This document shows positions 18,749 through 26,726 of a stretch of DNA of 64,000 nucleotides, one piece after another. The stretch comes from JACCZX01 sp963710675 (lineage in GTDB: Bacteria > Pseudomonadota > Gammaproteobacteria > Burkholderiales > Burkholderiaceae_F). Numbering within the stretch: the stretch's first letter is position 1; each line of letters opens with the position of its first letter. The stretch is taken from assembly GCA_963710675.1 (NCBI GenBank), contig CAVQBE010000002.1, forward strand, positions 186,001 to 250,000. The letters are read 5' to 3'. Position numbers and translations under genes: made by a program. The notes under the pieces were generated by a model. That model made no database searches and had not been told where the DNA came from. It was given only the letters and a program-made list of their open reading frames with translations.

Positions 18749-19536
18749 AGATCCGCGTCGGCCAAGGGTTTGACGTGCATGCACTGGTTCCAGGCCGCGC
18801 CCTTGTTCTGGGCGGTGTCGAAATCGCTAGCGCACGTGGACTGCTCGGTCATTCCGACGCGGACGTTTTGTTGCACGCGATCACCGATGCGATCCTGGGA
18901 GCGGCGGCGATGGGCGATATCGGCCAGCTCTTCCCGGACACTGACGCTGCGTATAAAGATGCCGACAGCCGCTCGTTACTGCAGAGTGCTGCGAGGCGGG
19001 TGCGTGCTGCCGGCTGGCGCATAGAGAACATTGACGCCACAGTCATCGCAGAGCAACCGAAAATCGCGCCCCATATCACGGCGATGTGCCAGACCATTGC
19101 GGCATCGTGCGAGATTGCTGCGACTGCTGTTAGCGTCAAAGGCAAAACCACAGAGAAACTGGGCTTTACCGGCCGCGGCGAAGGAATTGCCGCGATGGCT
19201 GTCGCGTTGCTGATCAGCGAGCTGGCCGTAAGAGCGGCGAAGGAAACGCATCTCGGCGCGCAAGTCCCGTGCGAAGCGAGCTTAGGTTACGCAAAGTCGC
19301 ACCAGGATTCGCCGCCGTGCATGCGGGCAACACGTTCAACAATCGGTAGCCCCAGGCCAGCCCCGGTGCTGCCCGAGCGCGCAGCCTCGCCGCGCTCGAA
19401 TGGCCGCATCAGTCGATCGATTTCGTTGGGCGGCACGCCCGAACCCAGATCAGTCACTGAAATGACGGCACGGTCGGCCGCAACTTTCAGTGAGACCGCC
19501 ATCTGCAGCTTGCCGCTTTCCGCGTCGCGCCCGTAG
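18745..19536 (+). CDS. ispF: 2-C-methyl-D-erythritol 2,4-cyclodiphosphate synthase IspF, stop codon lost
   Basis: IspF cyclises CDP-methylerythritol phosphate. From the ATG at 18745 the protein matches the family: GQGFDVHAL with the metal-binding Asp and His, GLLGHSDADVLLHAI, LFPDTDAAYKDADS, and KGKTTEKLGFTGRGEGIAAMAV. The usual 157-160 residues are complete at about 19216. The frame then continues for another 100 codons, antisense across the end of envZ, with no family similarity. A TGA lies directly after the expected end in the next frame (bases TTGCTGA), so a one-base deletion has probably removed the stop. The run-on peptide is very likely not real. Confidence 0.9.
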   Translation: MKIRVGQGFDVHALVPGRALVLGGVEIASARGLLGHSDADVLLHAITDAILGAAAMGDIGQLFPDTDAAYKDADSRSLLQSAARRVRAAGWRIENIDATVIAEQPKIAPHITAMCQTIAASCEIAATAVSVKGKTTEKLGFTGRGEGIAAMAVALLISELAVRAAKETHLGAQVPCEASLGYAKSHQDSPPCMRATRSTIGSPRPAPVLPERAASPRSNGRISRSISLGGTPEPRSVTEMTARSAATFSETAICSLPLSASRP

Positions 19537-20564
19537 CGCACTGCATTGGTCAGCAGATTGTCCAGTGCTCGATCAAGTTCGACGGCGTAGCCTCGGACCC
19601 GCACTCTTGAAGCCAGGTTCAGGTCGACGGTGGCATTCGCATCCGCATCGAGGCGCGCACGCTGAACGGCTGCGGTAACGGCTGCCGTCAGATCGATTTC
19701 GGTCGCAGGCGCCTGTGGAGCGTTGCGGGCGTAGTCGAGGAACTGGCGGACGATCGCATCCATTTGTTCGATGTCGCCAACCATCGCCTCGCGCGTGTCG
19801 CCGGGCAATGGCGCAAGCTCCAATTCGAGGCGGAGCCGCGATAACGGCGTGCGTAGATCATGTGAAATCCCCGCGAGCAGGACAGCGCGATCAGCGTCAA
19901 GCTTGCCTAGATCGGTGACCATCCGGTTGAAGCTTTCGTTGACGGTGCGAATCTCGATCGGCCCCGTTTCGGGTAGCGGTTCGGGATTGCGACCGCTGCC
20001 AAGTTCGCCACTTGCCCGCGACAGCTGCGCAAGCGGCCGGTTGATCAAGCGAGTTATCAGAACGGCGCCGATGATCGACAGCAGCAGGGCCACTGCTGCC
20101 CAGCCGATCCACTGGGTACCGTAGGTTCGAGCGACCGGATCGCGCTCAATGAAGACCCAATAGTCGTCATCTGCAATCGAAAGGCTGACCCACAAGCCGC
20201 GAATTCCGTTGACGTCCGACGCGAGCCGCGTGTTCGCGCCGAGCTTGGCAACAATTGCCTGCTCAATCAGTTTGATCAGCGCCCCGTCAGGCAGCGGCGT
20301 CACTTTGTCATCAGGTTCCAACGGATAGATGCGAACGCCTTCATTGGCGGCCAGCTCGGCCAACAGGTCACTTCGAACAAAAGGGTCGGCGTAAAGAAGC
20401 GCAGCGCGCGTGATATTGACGACCGATGTCACTTGCTGCGCGATGGTTTGCGCGCGCGGCGCGCGCTCGAGCACGCGGTAACTCTGCAGCCACGCAGCCA
20501 GGCTGGCGACGATCAGCAGCAATACCAGCAACAACGTGCGCCAGAAAAGCGATGGCGATCGCAT
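19287..20564 (-). CDS. envZ: EnvZ-like sensor histidine kinase
   Basis: A membrane sensor kinase of 425 residues paired with the OmpR regulator upstream. An N-terminal membrane segment (about residues 9-27) and a second near 153-172 flank a periplasmic domain. Then come a HAMP region, the phospho-acceptor histidine 235 in AGISHDLRTPLSRL, the N box DNLLTNAVRYG, G1 VTDLGSGVPP and G2 GAGLGLPIVERVARMHGG. The protein stops only seven residues after that point, whereas EnvZ homologues usually carry another 15-25, so the last strand is missing or shifted out of frame. The stop lies beneath the run-on part of ispF. Confidence 0.88.
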   Translation of the reverse strand: MRSPSLFWRTLLLVLLLIVASLAAWLQSYRVLERAPRAQTIAQQVTSVVNITRAALLYADPFVRSDLLAELAANEGVRIYPLEPDDKVTPLPDGALIKLIEQAIVAKLGANTRLASDVNGIRGLWVSLSIADDDYWVFIERDPVARTYGTQWIGWAAVALLLSIIGAVLITRLINRPLAQLSRASGELGSGRNPEPLPETGPIEIRTVNESFNRMVTDLGKLDADRAVLLAGISHDLRTPLSRLRLELELAPLPGDTREAMVGDIEQMDAIVRQFLDYARNAPQAPATEIDLTAAVTAAVQRARLDADANATVDLNLASRVRVRGYAVELDRALDNLLTNAVRYGRDAESGKLQMAVSLKVAADRAVISVTDLGSGVPPNEIDRLMRPFERGEAARSGSTGAGLGLPIVERVARMHGGESWCDFA

Positions 20565-20590
20565 CGGGCGCTAGTGGCTGTTACAGGCCA

Positions 20591-21319
20591 CTACTCAGCC
20601 TCGGGATCAGGGATGAAGACATATCCGAGCCCCCATACTGTCTGGATGTAGCGGGGCTTGGCGGGATCCGGCTCGACGAGTTTTCGTAAGCGTGAAATCT
20701 GCACGTCCAGGCTGCGGTCAAACGCTTCATATTCGCGGCCACGCGCCATTTCCATCAGCTTTTCGCGGGAAAGCGGGACCCGCGGATAGCGCGCAAAGGT
20801 CTTCAGCACAGCGAACTCACCGGTGGTCAGGTCGACCGGCTCGCCGTCCTTCGTCAACGTGCGCGTAGAAAGATCCAGCACAAACTTACCGAACGTAAGC
20901 GGCTTGGTCTCATTGGCGGGCGCACCCGGTGCGTCATCTGGCCCCCGTCGGCGCAATACCGCGGTGATGCGAGCGAGCAATTCGCGCGGGTTGAAAGGCT
21001 TGGGCAAGTAATCGTCGGCCCCCATCTCGAGCCCTACGATGCGATCGACGTCTTCGCCTTTAGCTGTCAGCATGATGATTGGCGTCGTGTCGTTGCCCCC
21101 GCGCAGCCGTCGCATGATCGACAGGCCGTCTTCTCCCGGCATCATCAGGTCCAGAATCAGCAGGTCATACCGCTCTCGCTGCCACAGTCGGTTCATCGCC
21201 TGCGCACTGTCAGCGACGAAAACTGAATAACCGTTTTCTCCCAGGTAACGCCGCAGCAGGTCGCGCAGTCGTGCATCGTCGTCGACGACGAGAATCTTCG
21301 GAGGTTTGTGACGCGTCAT
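20591..21319 (-). CDS. ompR: OmpR-family response regulator
   Basis: A 242-residue two-component regulator with a receiver domain (acidic VVDDDARLRD, phospho-acceptor Asp57 in LLILDLMMPGEDG, Lys in LPKPFNPREL) and a C-terminal winged-helix DNA-binding domain (LTTGEFAVLKTFARYP, DRSLDVQISRLRKLVE, YIQTVWGLGYVFIPD). OmpR/EnvZ usually adjust porin expression to osmolarity and pH. The kinase gene begins 26 bases downstream. Convergence of ompR-envZ with ispDF is a recurring Burkholderiales arrangement. Confidence 0.92.
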   Translation of the reverse strand: MTRHKPPKILVVDDDARLRDLLRRYLGENGYSVFVADSAQAMNRLWQRERYDLLILDLMMPGEDGLSIMRRLRGGNDTTPIIMLTAKGEDVDRIVGLEMGADDYLPKPFNPRELLARITAVLRRRGPDDAPGAPANETKPLTFGKFVLDLSTRTLTKDGEPVDLTTGEFAVLKTFARYPRVPLSREKLMEMARGREYEAFDRSLDVQISRLRKLVEPDPAKPRYIQTVWGLGYVFIPDPEAE

Positions 21320-21465
21320 TGGGCACTCATTGGCGGCAACAGGGGCGCGATGCTATGGAAGTTGGTGCACAAACACGTTCGTGCAAACAAAGTGTTACAG
21401 AATTTACCCGCCCGGCGCATCGGCGGCGCCGTTAACTGGCCTTTCTGCGGGTCTGAAGAAATATC

Positions 21466-22005
21466 ATGTGCACCATGTTTCGTTCTGTCTCTCGTCGCTT
21501 CTTTGCGCCGGTTTTTCGCGCGTTCACGGCCGTGGTGCTCGCCATGTCGGCGCTGGTGTCGTTGCCTGCCGATGCCGCCGGCAGGGACGTGTTGCGCCTG
21601 ACTCCTGAACAACGACGCGATCTGTGGGAGCGGATGACTCCCGAGCAGCGTCAACAATGGCGCAACGCGCGCTCGCCCGAGGAGCGTCAGGGCACATGGC
21701 AGCGTTTTTCACCCGAGCAGCGGCGCGAGACGTGGCAGCAGTTGTCTCCGGAGCAGCGGGAGTTGATGCTGCGTCGAATCACGCCTGAGCAACGCCAGAA
21801 CCTTCGCGGCCAGATGACGCCTGACGAGCGAGAAGCGATGCGCCAGAGATTCCTCGAGCGGCAGCAGGATCGCCAGCGAGCCGAGCAAAGCGTGCCGCCG
21901 CGCCAGTTGTCCCCGGAAGAACGGCAGCGCTTGCGCGAACAGATCGAGCAGGCACGACGCGACCAATACCGGCGAGGCAACGGCAACAAGGGCGCGGGCA
22001 AGTGA
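21466..22005 (+). CDS. DUF3106-type exported protein with 12-residue repeats
   Basis: This protein of 179 residues (or 176 from the ATG at 21475) has a signal peptide (VVLAMSALVSLPADAAG). The mature part contains seven back-to-back 12-residue repeats of the form x-T/S-P-E-Q-R-x6 at residues 45-128, such as LTPEQRRDLWER and FSPEQRRETWQQ, then a Gln/Arg-rich spacer and an eighth copy, LSPEERQRLREQ. This is the DUF3106 style common in betaproteobacteria. It is very basic, probably helical and periplasmic. Function is not known. A short open frame overlaps its stop. Confidence 0.8.
   Translation: MCTMFRSVSRRFFAPVFRAFTAVVLAMSALVSLPADAAGRDVLRLTPEQRRDLWERMTPEQRQQWRNARSPEERQGTWQRFSPEQRRETWQQLSPEQRELMLRRITPEQRQNLRGQMTPDEREAMRQRFLERQQDRQRAEQSVPPRQLSPEERQRLREQIEQARRDQYRRGNGNKGAGK
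21598..21849 (+). repeat. Seven tandem 36-base units encoding the PEQR repeat
   Basis: Seven consecutive units of 36 bases encode the 12-residue repeat with core S/T-P-E-Q-R. The units are conserved at protein level but diverged in DNA, so this is an old, selected protein repeat rather than a recent expansion. An isolated eighth unit lies at 21907-21942. Confidence 0.85.
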
Positions 22006-22154
22006 TGCGCGTATTCCCCGCGACTAGCGCCGGCAACCTTCGACATTCAGCCGACTTGCTGCAGATTTACGCGTTCGTGCTGGAAAACGGGTGGAAATTA
22101 CCGTCCGAGCTGGTGCCGCAGCGGCGATTTGATCCGCCCAAATTTATCGCCTAG
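22005..22154 (+). CDS. Hypothetical 49-residue peptide
   Basis: An ATG overlapping the stop of the DUF3106 gene (TGATG) opens 49 codons ending at TAG 22154. The peptide contains DLLQIYAFVLENGWKLP and ends in RRFDPPKFIA. I do not recognise it. Start-stop overlap with the upstream gene suggests translation may be coupled, but the length is close to what chance allows in this base composition, so the call is tentative. It is 39 bases upstream of tsaB. Confidence 0.3.
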   Translation: MRVFPATSAGNLRHSADLLQIYAFVLENGWKLPSELVPQRRFDPPKFIA

Positions 22155-22193
22155 GACAGCATCGCTCTGCGAGCGCCGCTAATATGCTGGCGC

Positions 22194-22976
22194 ATGTCGG
22201 GCAAATTTCCTACCACTCTTGCGATCGATACGGCTACCGAATTCTGTTCGGTGGCTGTACTGCATGGCGACGAGATCACCGAGCTTGTCGAGTCGGTCGG
22301 GAACAAGCATTCCGAGCGGGTGCTGCCAATGATCGACGCTGCTCTTTCACGAGCGGGTCTTTTACTTGGCGATGTCGATATCTTTGCGTTTGGAGCAGGC
22401 CCGGGCTCATTTACCGGGCTGCGGATCGCGTGTGGAATTGCACAGGGTCTCGCGTACGGCAAGCGTAAGCAAGTGGTACCCGTGGGCAACCTGCGCGCGC
22501 TCGCGGCCGACGCCTTTGGAAGCGTCTTGCAGGGCAATCTTTTGCTTGCCGCCATCGACGCACGAATGAACGAAGCTTATTGCGCGATCTACCGGCGCGA
22601 CCCACAAGTGACCGAGGCCAGAGCGCCCACGCTCGAGCGGCCGCAGTCGCTGCTGCAGCTCGCCGCTGACGAGGCGGTCGATCTCGTCGCAGGCAACGCG
22701 TTAACGATGTTCCCGGACATCTGGTCGCACGATGCGCGCTGGATCGCATTGCCGGAAGCGACCTCAACTGCCGCGTCGATCGGTACGCTGGCGCGGCTCG
22801 ATGCGTCGCGTGGCCTGGCGGTGGATCCCGCGCTTGCCGTGCCGCACTACGTACGCGACCACGTCGCACTGACGATCGAGGAGCGGCGCAAAGTTACGAG
22901 TGCTGCGTCGGCGCGGGGCAGCGAGCACAACGGCCCGCACGGGAGAGTTACGCAAAGTGCGACGGAGCAGCCTTGA
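22194..22976 (+). CDS. tsaB: tRNA threonylcarbamoyladenosine biosynthesis protein TsaB
   Basis: TsaB partners TsaD and TsaE to make the t6A modification at position 37 of tRNAs that read ANN codons. The 260-residue product has the inactive ASKHA-fold signature: LAIDTATEFCSVAV, NKHSERVLPMIDAAL and FGAGPGSFTGLRIACGIAQG. A variable C-terminal part follows, with the last 25 residues low in conservation. The stop overlaps a TTG start of rimI, the neighbour seen in many proteobacteria. Confidence 0.92.
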   Translation: MSGKFPTTLAIDTATEFCSVAVLHGDEITELVESVGNKHSERVLPMIDAALSRAGLLLGDVDIFAFGAGPGSFTGLRIACGIAQGLAYGKRKQVVPVGNLRALAADAFGSVLQGNLLLAAIDARMNEAYCAIYRRDPQVTEARAPTLERPQSLLQLAADEAVDLVAGNALTMFPDIWSHDARWIALPEATSTAASIGTLARLDASRGLAVDPALAVPHYVRDHVALTIEERRKVTSAASARGSEHNGPHGRVTQSATEQP

Positions 22977-23440
22977 GCGCGCTACCCAAGTCTGAGGTCG
23001 ATCGCTACGCGCCAATGGTCGAGGCTGATCTGCGTGAGGTCGTGGCAATCGAGTCCGACATCTACCCGTTCCCTTGGACGCGCGGGAACTTTCTCGATTC
23101 GGTGCGCGCCGGTTACAGCGTTTGGGTGCTGCGGGATCGAACCGATGCACTCGTCGCCTACTCGGTGATGACTTTGATGATCGACGAAGCACACCTGCTC
23201 AATTTGAGCGTTGCCCGACACTGTCAGCGCGAGGGCCTGGGCTGGCGCACGCTGGAATGGATGGCTGAAGTAGCTCGCGGCTACGGAGCCCGCACAATGC
23301 TGCTCGAAGTCAGACCCAGCAACGCGTCAGCGGTCCGTATGTATCAGCGCTACGGCTTCGAAAAGATCGGCGTGCGGCGCGGTTATTACCCGGCGCAAAC
23401 CGGTCGTGAGGATGCGCTAGTGATGCGAGTTGCGCTTTGA
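22973..23440 (+). CDS. rimI: Ribosomal protein-alanine acetyltransferase RimI
   Basis: RimI is a GNAT enzyme that acetylates the N-terminal alanine of ribosomal protein S18. The 155-residue product shows VVAIESDIYPFPWTRGNF, the acetyl-CoA region LNLSVARHCQREGLGWRTLE and the C-terminal LEVRPSNASAVRMYQRYGFE and RRGYYP. The start is a TTG at 22973 overlapping the tsaB stop; the first in-frame ATG at 23014 would remove 14 residues but leave the GNAT core intact. In the acetyl-CoA loop the usual R/Q-x-x-G-x-G/A appears as QREGLG. Confidence 0.88.
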   Translation: MSALPKSEVDRYAPMVEADLREVVAIESDIYPFPWTRGNFLDSVRAGYSVWVLRDRTDALVAYSVMTLMIDEAHLLNLSVARHCQREGLGWRTLEWMAEVARGYGARTMLLEVRPSNASAVRMYQRYGFEKIGVRRGYYPAQTGREDALVMRVAL

Positions 23441-23442
23441 CG

Positions 23443-24156
23443 ATGGACATCAGGCGCGCTCGGCTGTGGCAGGCGATGGGGCTCGGTCCGCTCTACAGGC
23501 TGCGAAGTGTGTCGGAGGTTGTGCCGCTGCATGCCGACATGACACCGCCGGTCGCAGATCGAAGCGGAATTATTGGGCGGCTTGACTGGACTGCGCTGCG
23601 GGATGAAGTGACGAACTGCCGGGCATGCTCATTGTGCGAGACTCGAAAGCAGACCGTGTTTGGTATTGGGAACACCCACGCTGAGTGGATGCTGATCGGA
23701 GAAGCGCCGGGCGCCGAGGAGGACATGCGCGGAGAGCCGTTCGTGGGGCAGGCCGGGCGCCTGCTTGACAACATGCTGGCGAGCATCGGCATGTCGCGAG
23801 AAGGCGAGACGCCAAAGTCGGTCTATATCGCGAACGTCTTGAAATGCCGCCCTCCCGGCAATCGCAATCCGCTGCCGGATGAAGTCGCCAAGTGCGAGCC
23901 GTTTTTATTACGCCAGATCGAGCTCGTGGCGCCGGCGTTGATTGTGGTGATGGGCCGGTTTGCTGCGCAGTCGCTGCTGGGTACCGATGCCAGCATTGCG
24001 AGCCTGCGTGGCAAACCGCATCGAATCAGCGTCGCGGGGCGCCAGATACCGGTGGTCGTCACTTACCATCCGGCGTATTTGCTGCGAAACTTGATCGATA
24101 AGGAAAAGAGCTGGGCGGATCTCTGTCTGGCGAACAAGGTGCACGCGGTTCATTAA
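23443..24156 (+). CDS. Uracil-DNA glycosylase, family 4 (Fe-S type)
   Basis: This enzyme excises uracil from DNA. The catalytic loop GEAPGAEEDMRGEPFVGQAG and the distal histidine motif VVVTYHPAYLLR are those of family 4 enzymes. Four cysteines suited to a 4Fe-4S cluster are present: two in NCRACSLC, then ANVLKCRPPGN and EVAKCEPF. The gene carries a 50-residue N-terminal extension before the core, as seen in Burkholderiales where the gene follows rimI. The ATG at 23443 was chosen; a TTG at 23437 overlapping the rimI stop is an alternative. It converges with lplT, overlapping by four bases. Confidence 0.9.
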   Translation: MDIRRARLWQAMGLGPLYRLRSVSEVVPLHADMTPPVADRSGIIGRLDWTALRDEVTNCRACSLCETRKQTVFGIGNTHAEWMLIGEAPGAEEDMRGEPFVGQAGRLLDNMLASIGMSREGETPKSVYIANVLKCRPPGNRNPLPDEVAKCEPFLLRQIELVAPALIVVMGRFAAQSLLGTDASIASLRGKPHRISVAGRQIPVVVTYHPAYLLRNLIDKEKSWADLCLANKVHAVH

Positions 24157-25469
24157 TGCGTCACCTCGCCGATCAGCGCCACTGAATCGAATTGTCGCTG
24201 GTTGTATTGATGGCGCAGCATCACCAGCAGCATCGTCACGGCAACGAATACACCGAACAGCAGCATCACCGTCTGGATTCCCAGATTCAACCACACCAAA
24301 AGAGCATAAAGCCCGAGCATGATCAGGATGCTCAGGTTTTCATTGAAGTTTTGAACCGCAATCGAATGCCCGGCCGACAGCAGCACATGGCCACGATGCT
24401 GTAGCAACGCGTTCATCGGAACGACGAAGTAGCCCGCCAGCATTCCGATCAGCACCAAAATCCCGCACGCAACAAGCAAGAAATAACTGGCGTTCAGCGT
24501 TCCAAGCCGAATCGCACCTTCGGGCACTACCGCCGGCGAGTAAAAGGCGGCGCCAGCGACAATCACACCCATTGCAATGCCGACCGGCAACACGTCCATC
24601 GCTCTTTTCAAAGATACCGTCGCTGCCGCGTACACCGCACCCATCGTGATTCCCACCGCGACGACGGCCTGCAGAATTGCTGCACGCGCCAGGTCGAGCC
24701 CGAGCACTGTTTCCGCCCACTTCAACACGATAAATTGCAGCGTCGCCCCTGCACCCCAGAACAGCGTTGTGACCGCCAGCGATATCTGCCCGAGCTTGTC
24801 GCGCCACAGCACCTTGCAACAGTGCACAAACCCGACAATTAACTTCCAAGGATGCGAATGCTGCTTCACATAGCGCGCGCCCGTATCGCCGATCATAAGA
24901 TTGATCGCAGCAGCCAGCACGTAGACCCAAACGATGACGGCGATGGCGGCTTCGGCCGGTAGATCAATGCCCAGGTCGATGACCGGGATGTCATGAGTCA
25001 GCAACCACGCTGACACATTTTTGTCGATCAGCACGCCGCCCATCAGAAAACCCACGATGATCGAAGTCACGGTAAGGCCTTCGATCCAGCCGTTGGCGAC
25101 TACCAGCTTTTCCGGTGGTAGCAGCTCGGTGACGATGCCGTACTTGGCGGGCGAATATGCCGCCGCGCCAAAGCCGATCACCGCGTAGGCGAGCAGCGGA
25201 TGCACCCCAATAAACATCAGGATGCAGCCGCCGATCTTGATCATGTTCGTGATGAACATGACGCGCGCCTTGGGAAACGAATCCGCGAATGCGCCGACGA
25301 ACGCGGCCAGCGCGACGTAAGAAAATACGAAAAACAGCTTGAGCATCGGCGTCATCCACGCCGGCGCGTGAACGTCGCGCAGCAGCGCTATCGCGGCTAT
25401 CAGCAGAGCATTGTCGGCCAGCGACGAAAAAAACTGCGCGGCCATGATGACGTAGAAGCCGCGCTTCAC
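24153..25469 (-). CDS. lplT: Lysophospholipid transporter LplT (MFS)
   Basis: A 438-residue inner-membrane protein with about 12 hydrophobic segments. It flips lysophospholipids inward for re-acylation. It has the LplT opening (MKRGFYVIMAAQFFSSLADN), the segment AYSPAKYGIVTELLPPEKLV that sits between the third and fourth membrane segments, and the central loop with MIGDTGARYVKQH. In E. coli lplT precedes aas; here no acyltransferase gene is adjacent, and alr is divergent 162 bases away, an order typical of Burkholderiales. The 162-base gap holds no recognisable gene. Confidence 0.9.
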   Translation of the reverse strand: MKRGFYVIMAAQFFSSLADNALLIAAIALLRDVHAPAWMTPMLKLFFVFSYVALAAFVGAFADSFPKARVMFITNMIKIGGCILMFIGVHPLLAYAVIGFGAAAYSPAKYGIVTELLPPEKLVVANGWIEGLTVTSIIVGFLMGGVLIDKNVSAWLLTHDIPVIDLGIDLPAEAAIAVIVWVYVLAAAINLMIGDTGARYVKQHSHPWKLIVGFVHCCKVLWRDKLGQISLAVTTLFWGAGATLQFIVLKWAETVLGLDLARAAILQAVVAVGITMGAVYAAATVSLKRAMDVLPVGIAMGVIVAGAAFYSPAVVPEGAIRLGTLNASYFLLVACGILVLIGMLAGYFVVPMNALLQHRGHVLLSAGHSIAVQNFNENLSILIMLGLYALLVWLNLGIQTVMLLFGVFVAVTMLLVMLRHQYNQRQFDSVALIGEVTH

Positions 25470-25631
25470 GGCGCGACACGCTGATGCTGTGGCAACAAGC
25501 GAACCGTCTCCCTAGAAAGTTGTGCGCTTGATGTCTGGTGCTGCGCTTTTCGGCGTTATATCACGCACTTACGCCGTACCAATGACAACGCGGCACTATG
25601 CTATTGAGCGGCAATTCCTCAATAAATTCCA

Positions 25632-26723
25632 ATGCCTCGCCCAATTTCTGCAGTGATTGACTTAGTCGCGATGCGCCGCAACCTCGCGCTCGCGCGCCGG
25701 CATGCAGGGAGCAGGTTTGTCTGGGCTGTTGTCAAGGCAAACGCGTATGGACACGGCTTGCTGCGCGCCGCGCGCGCGTTCGCTGACGCAAGCGGACTGG
25801 CATTGCTCGACCTCGATGAAGCGCAGCGCGCACGCGATGAAGGCTGGTCGCGGCCTATTCTGCTGCTCGAAGGTTGCTTTGAAGCGCGGGACCTTCAGAC
25901 CGCCTCGTCACTGAAGTTGACTGTGGTCGTGCATGAAGCTTCGCAGATCGACATGCTCGAGCGTGCGCACCTGGCGTCACCGATTGATGTCTACCTGAAA
26001 TTCAATACCGGAATGAATCGGCTTGGGTTTGCTTCACAGCATGCCGGTACCGCCTACAAGCGCCTGAAGGCATGCGCAAATGTCGGGCAATTGACGTTAA
26101 TGGTCCACTTTGCGAATGCAGATCGCGAGGCAGGTGCGAGTGGTCCGACCGAGATGGCCGATCAGATGGATGTGTTCCAAAGTATTGTTGCTGGCTGGCC
26201 CGAGCCGCGCAGTTGTGCCAATTCAGCGGCACTGTTCCTGCGACCGGAGGTGCAGGACGATTCGGTGCGACCCGGAATTGCGCTATATGGTGCGGCGACG
26301 GATCGATCGCGGACCGCAGCCCAGCTCGGCGTGCTGCCTGCCATGACGCTGCAGTCGCGCTTGATTGCAGTTCAGGATATAAGTGCAGGGCAAGCAGTTG
26401 GCTATGGTTCGCGCTTCCAAGCTTCGAGGCCGACTCGAATTGGTGTGGTCGCCTGTGGTTATGCAGATGGCTATCCACGTCACGCGCCGGACGGAACACC
26501 GGTGCTAGTCGACGGTGTTCGGGTATCCGTCGCTGGTCGTGTGTCGATGGACATGATTACCGTTGATCTGACCTCGGCTCCACGCGCGACCGTCGGCAGC
26601 GAGGTCGAGCTGTGGGGCAAAAACCTTCCAATCGATGAAGTAGCCAATCTGTGCGGCACCGTCGGCTATGAACTGATGTGCGCGTTGGCGCCGCGCGTGC
26701 CTATCACTGAGATGAATGGCTGA
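25632..26723 (+). CDS. alr: Alanine racemase
   Basis: This PLP enzyme converts L- to D-alanine for peptidoglycan. The 363-residue protein shows the PLP lysine (Lys35) in WAVVKANAYGHGL, the substrate-side FNTGMNRLGF, SVRPGIALYGA and the second catalytic tyrosine in AVGYGSRFQA, plus GRVSMDMITVDL and GTVGYELMCALAPRVP. Both active-site residues are intact. radA follows three bases after the stop, so the two are co-transcribed. The ATG at 25632 gives the normal length. Confidence 0.95.
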   Translation: MPRPISAVIDLVAMRRNLALARRHAGSRFVWAVVKANAYGHGLLRAARAFADASGLALLDLDEAQRARDEGWSRPILLLEGCFEARDLQTASSLKLTVVVHEASQIDMLERAHLASPIDVYLKFNTGMNRLGFASQHAGTAYKRLKACANVGQLTLMVHFANADREAGASGPTEMADQMDVFQSIVAGWPEPRSCANSAALFLRPEVQDDSVRPGIALYGAATDRSRTAAQLGVLPAMTLQSRLIAVQDISAGQAVGYGSRFQASRPTRIGVVACGYADGYPRHAPDGTPVLVDGVRVSVAGRVSMDMITVDLTSAPRATVGSEVELWGKNLPIDEVANLCGTVGYELMCALAPRVPITEMNG

Positions 26724-26726
26724 GCG

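Noticed and set aside
21598..21942. Regular 36-base spacing that could suggest a CRISPR array
   Set aside because: The units are contiguous coding repeats with no spacers and differ in DNA sequence.
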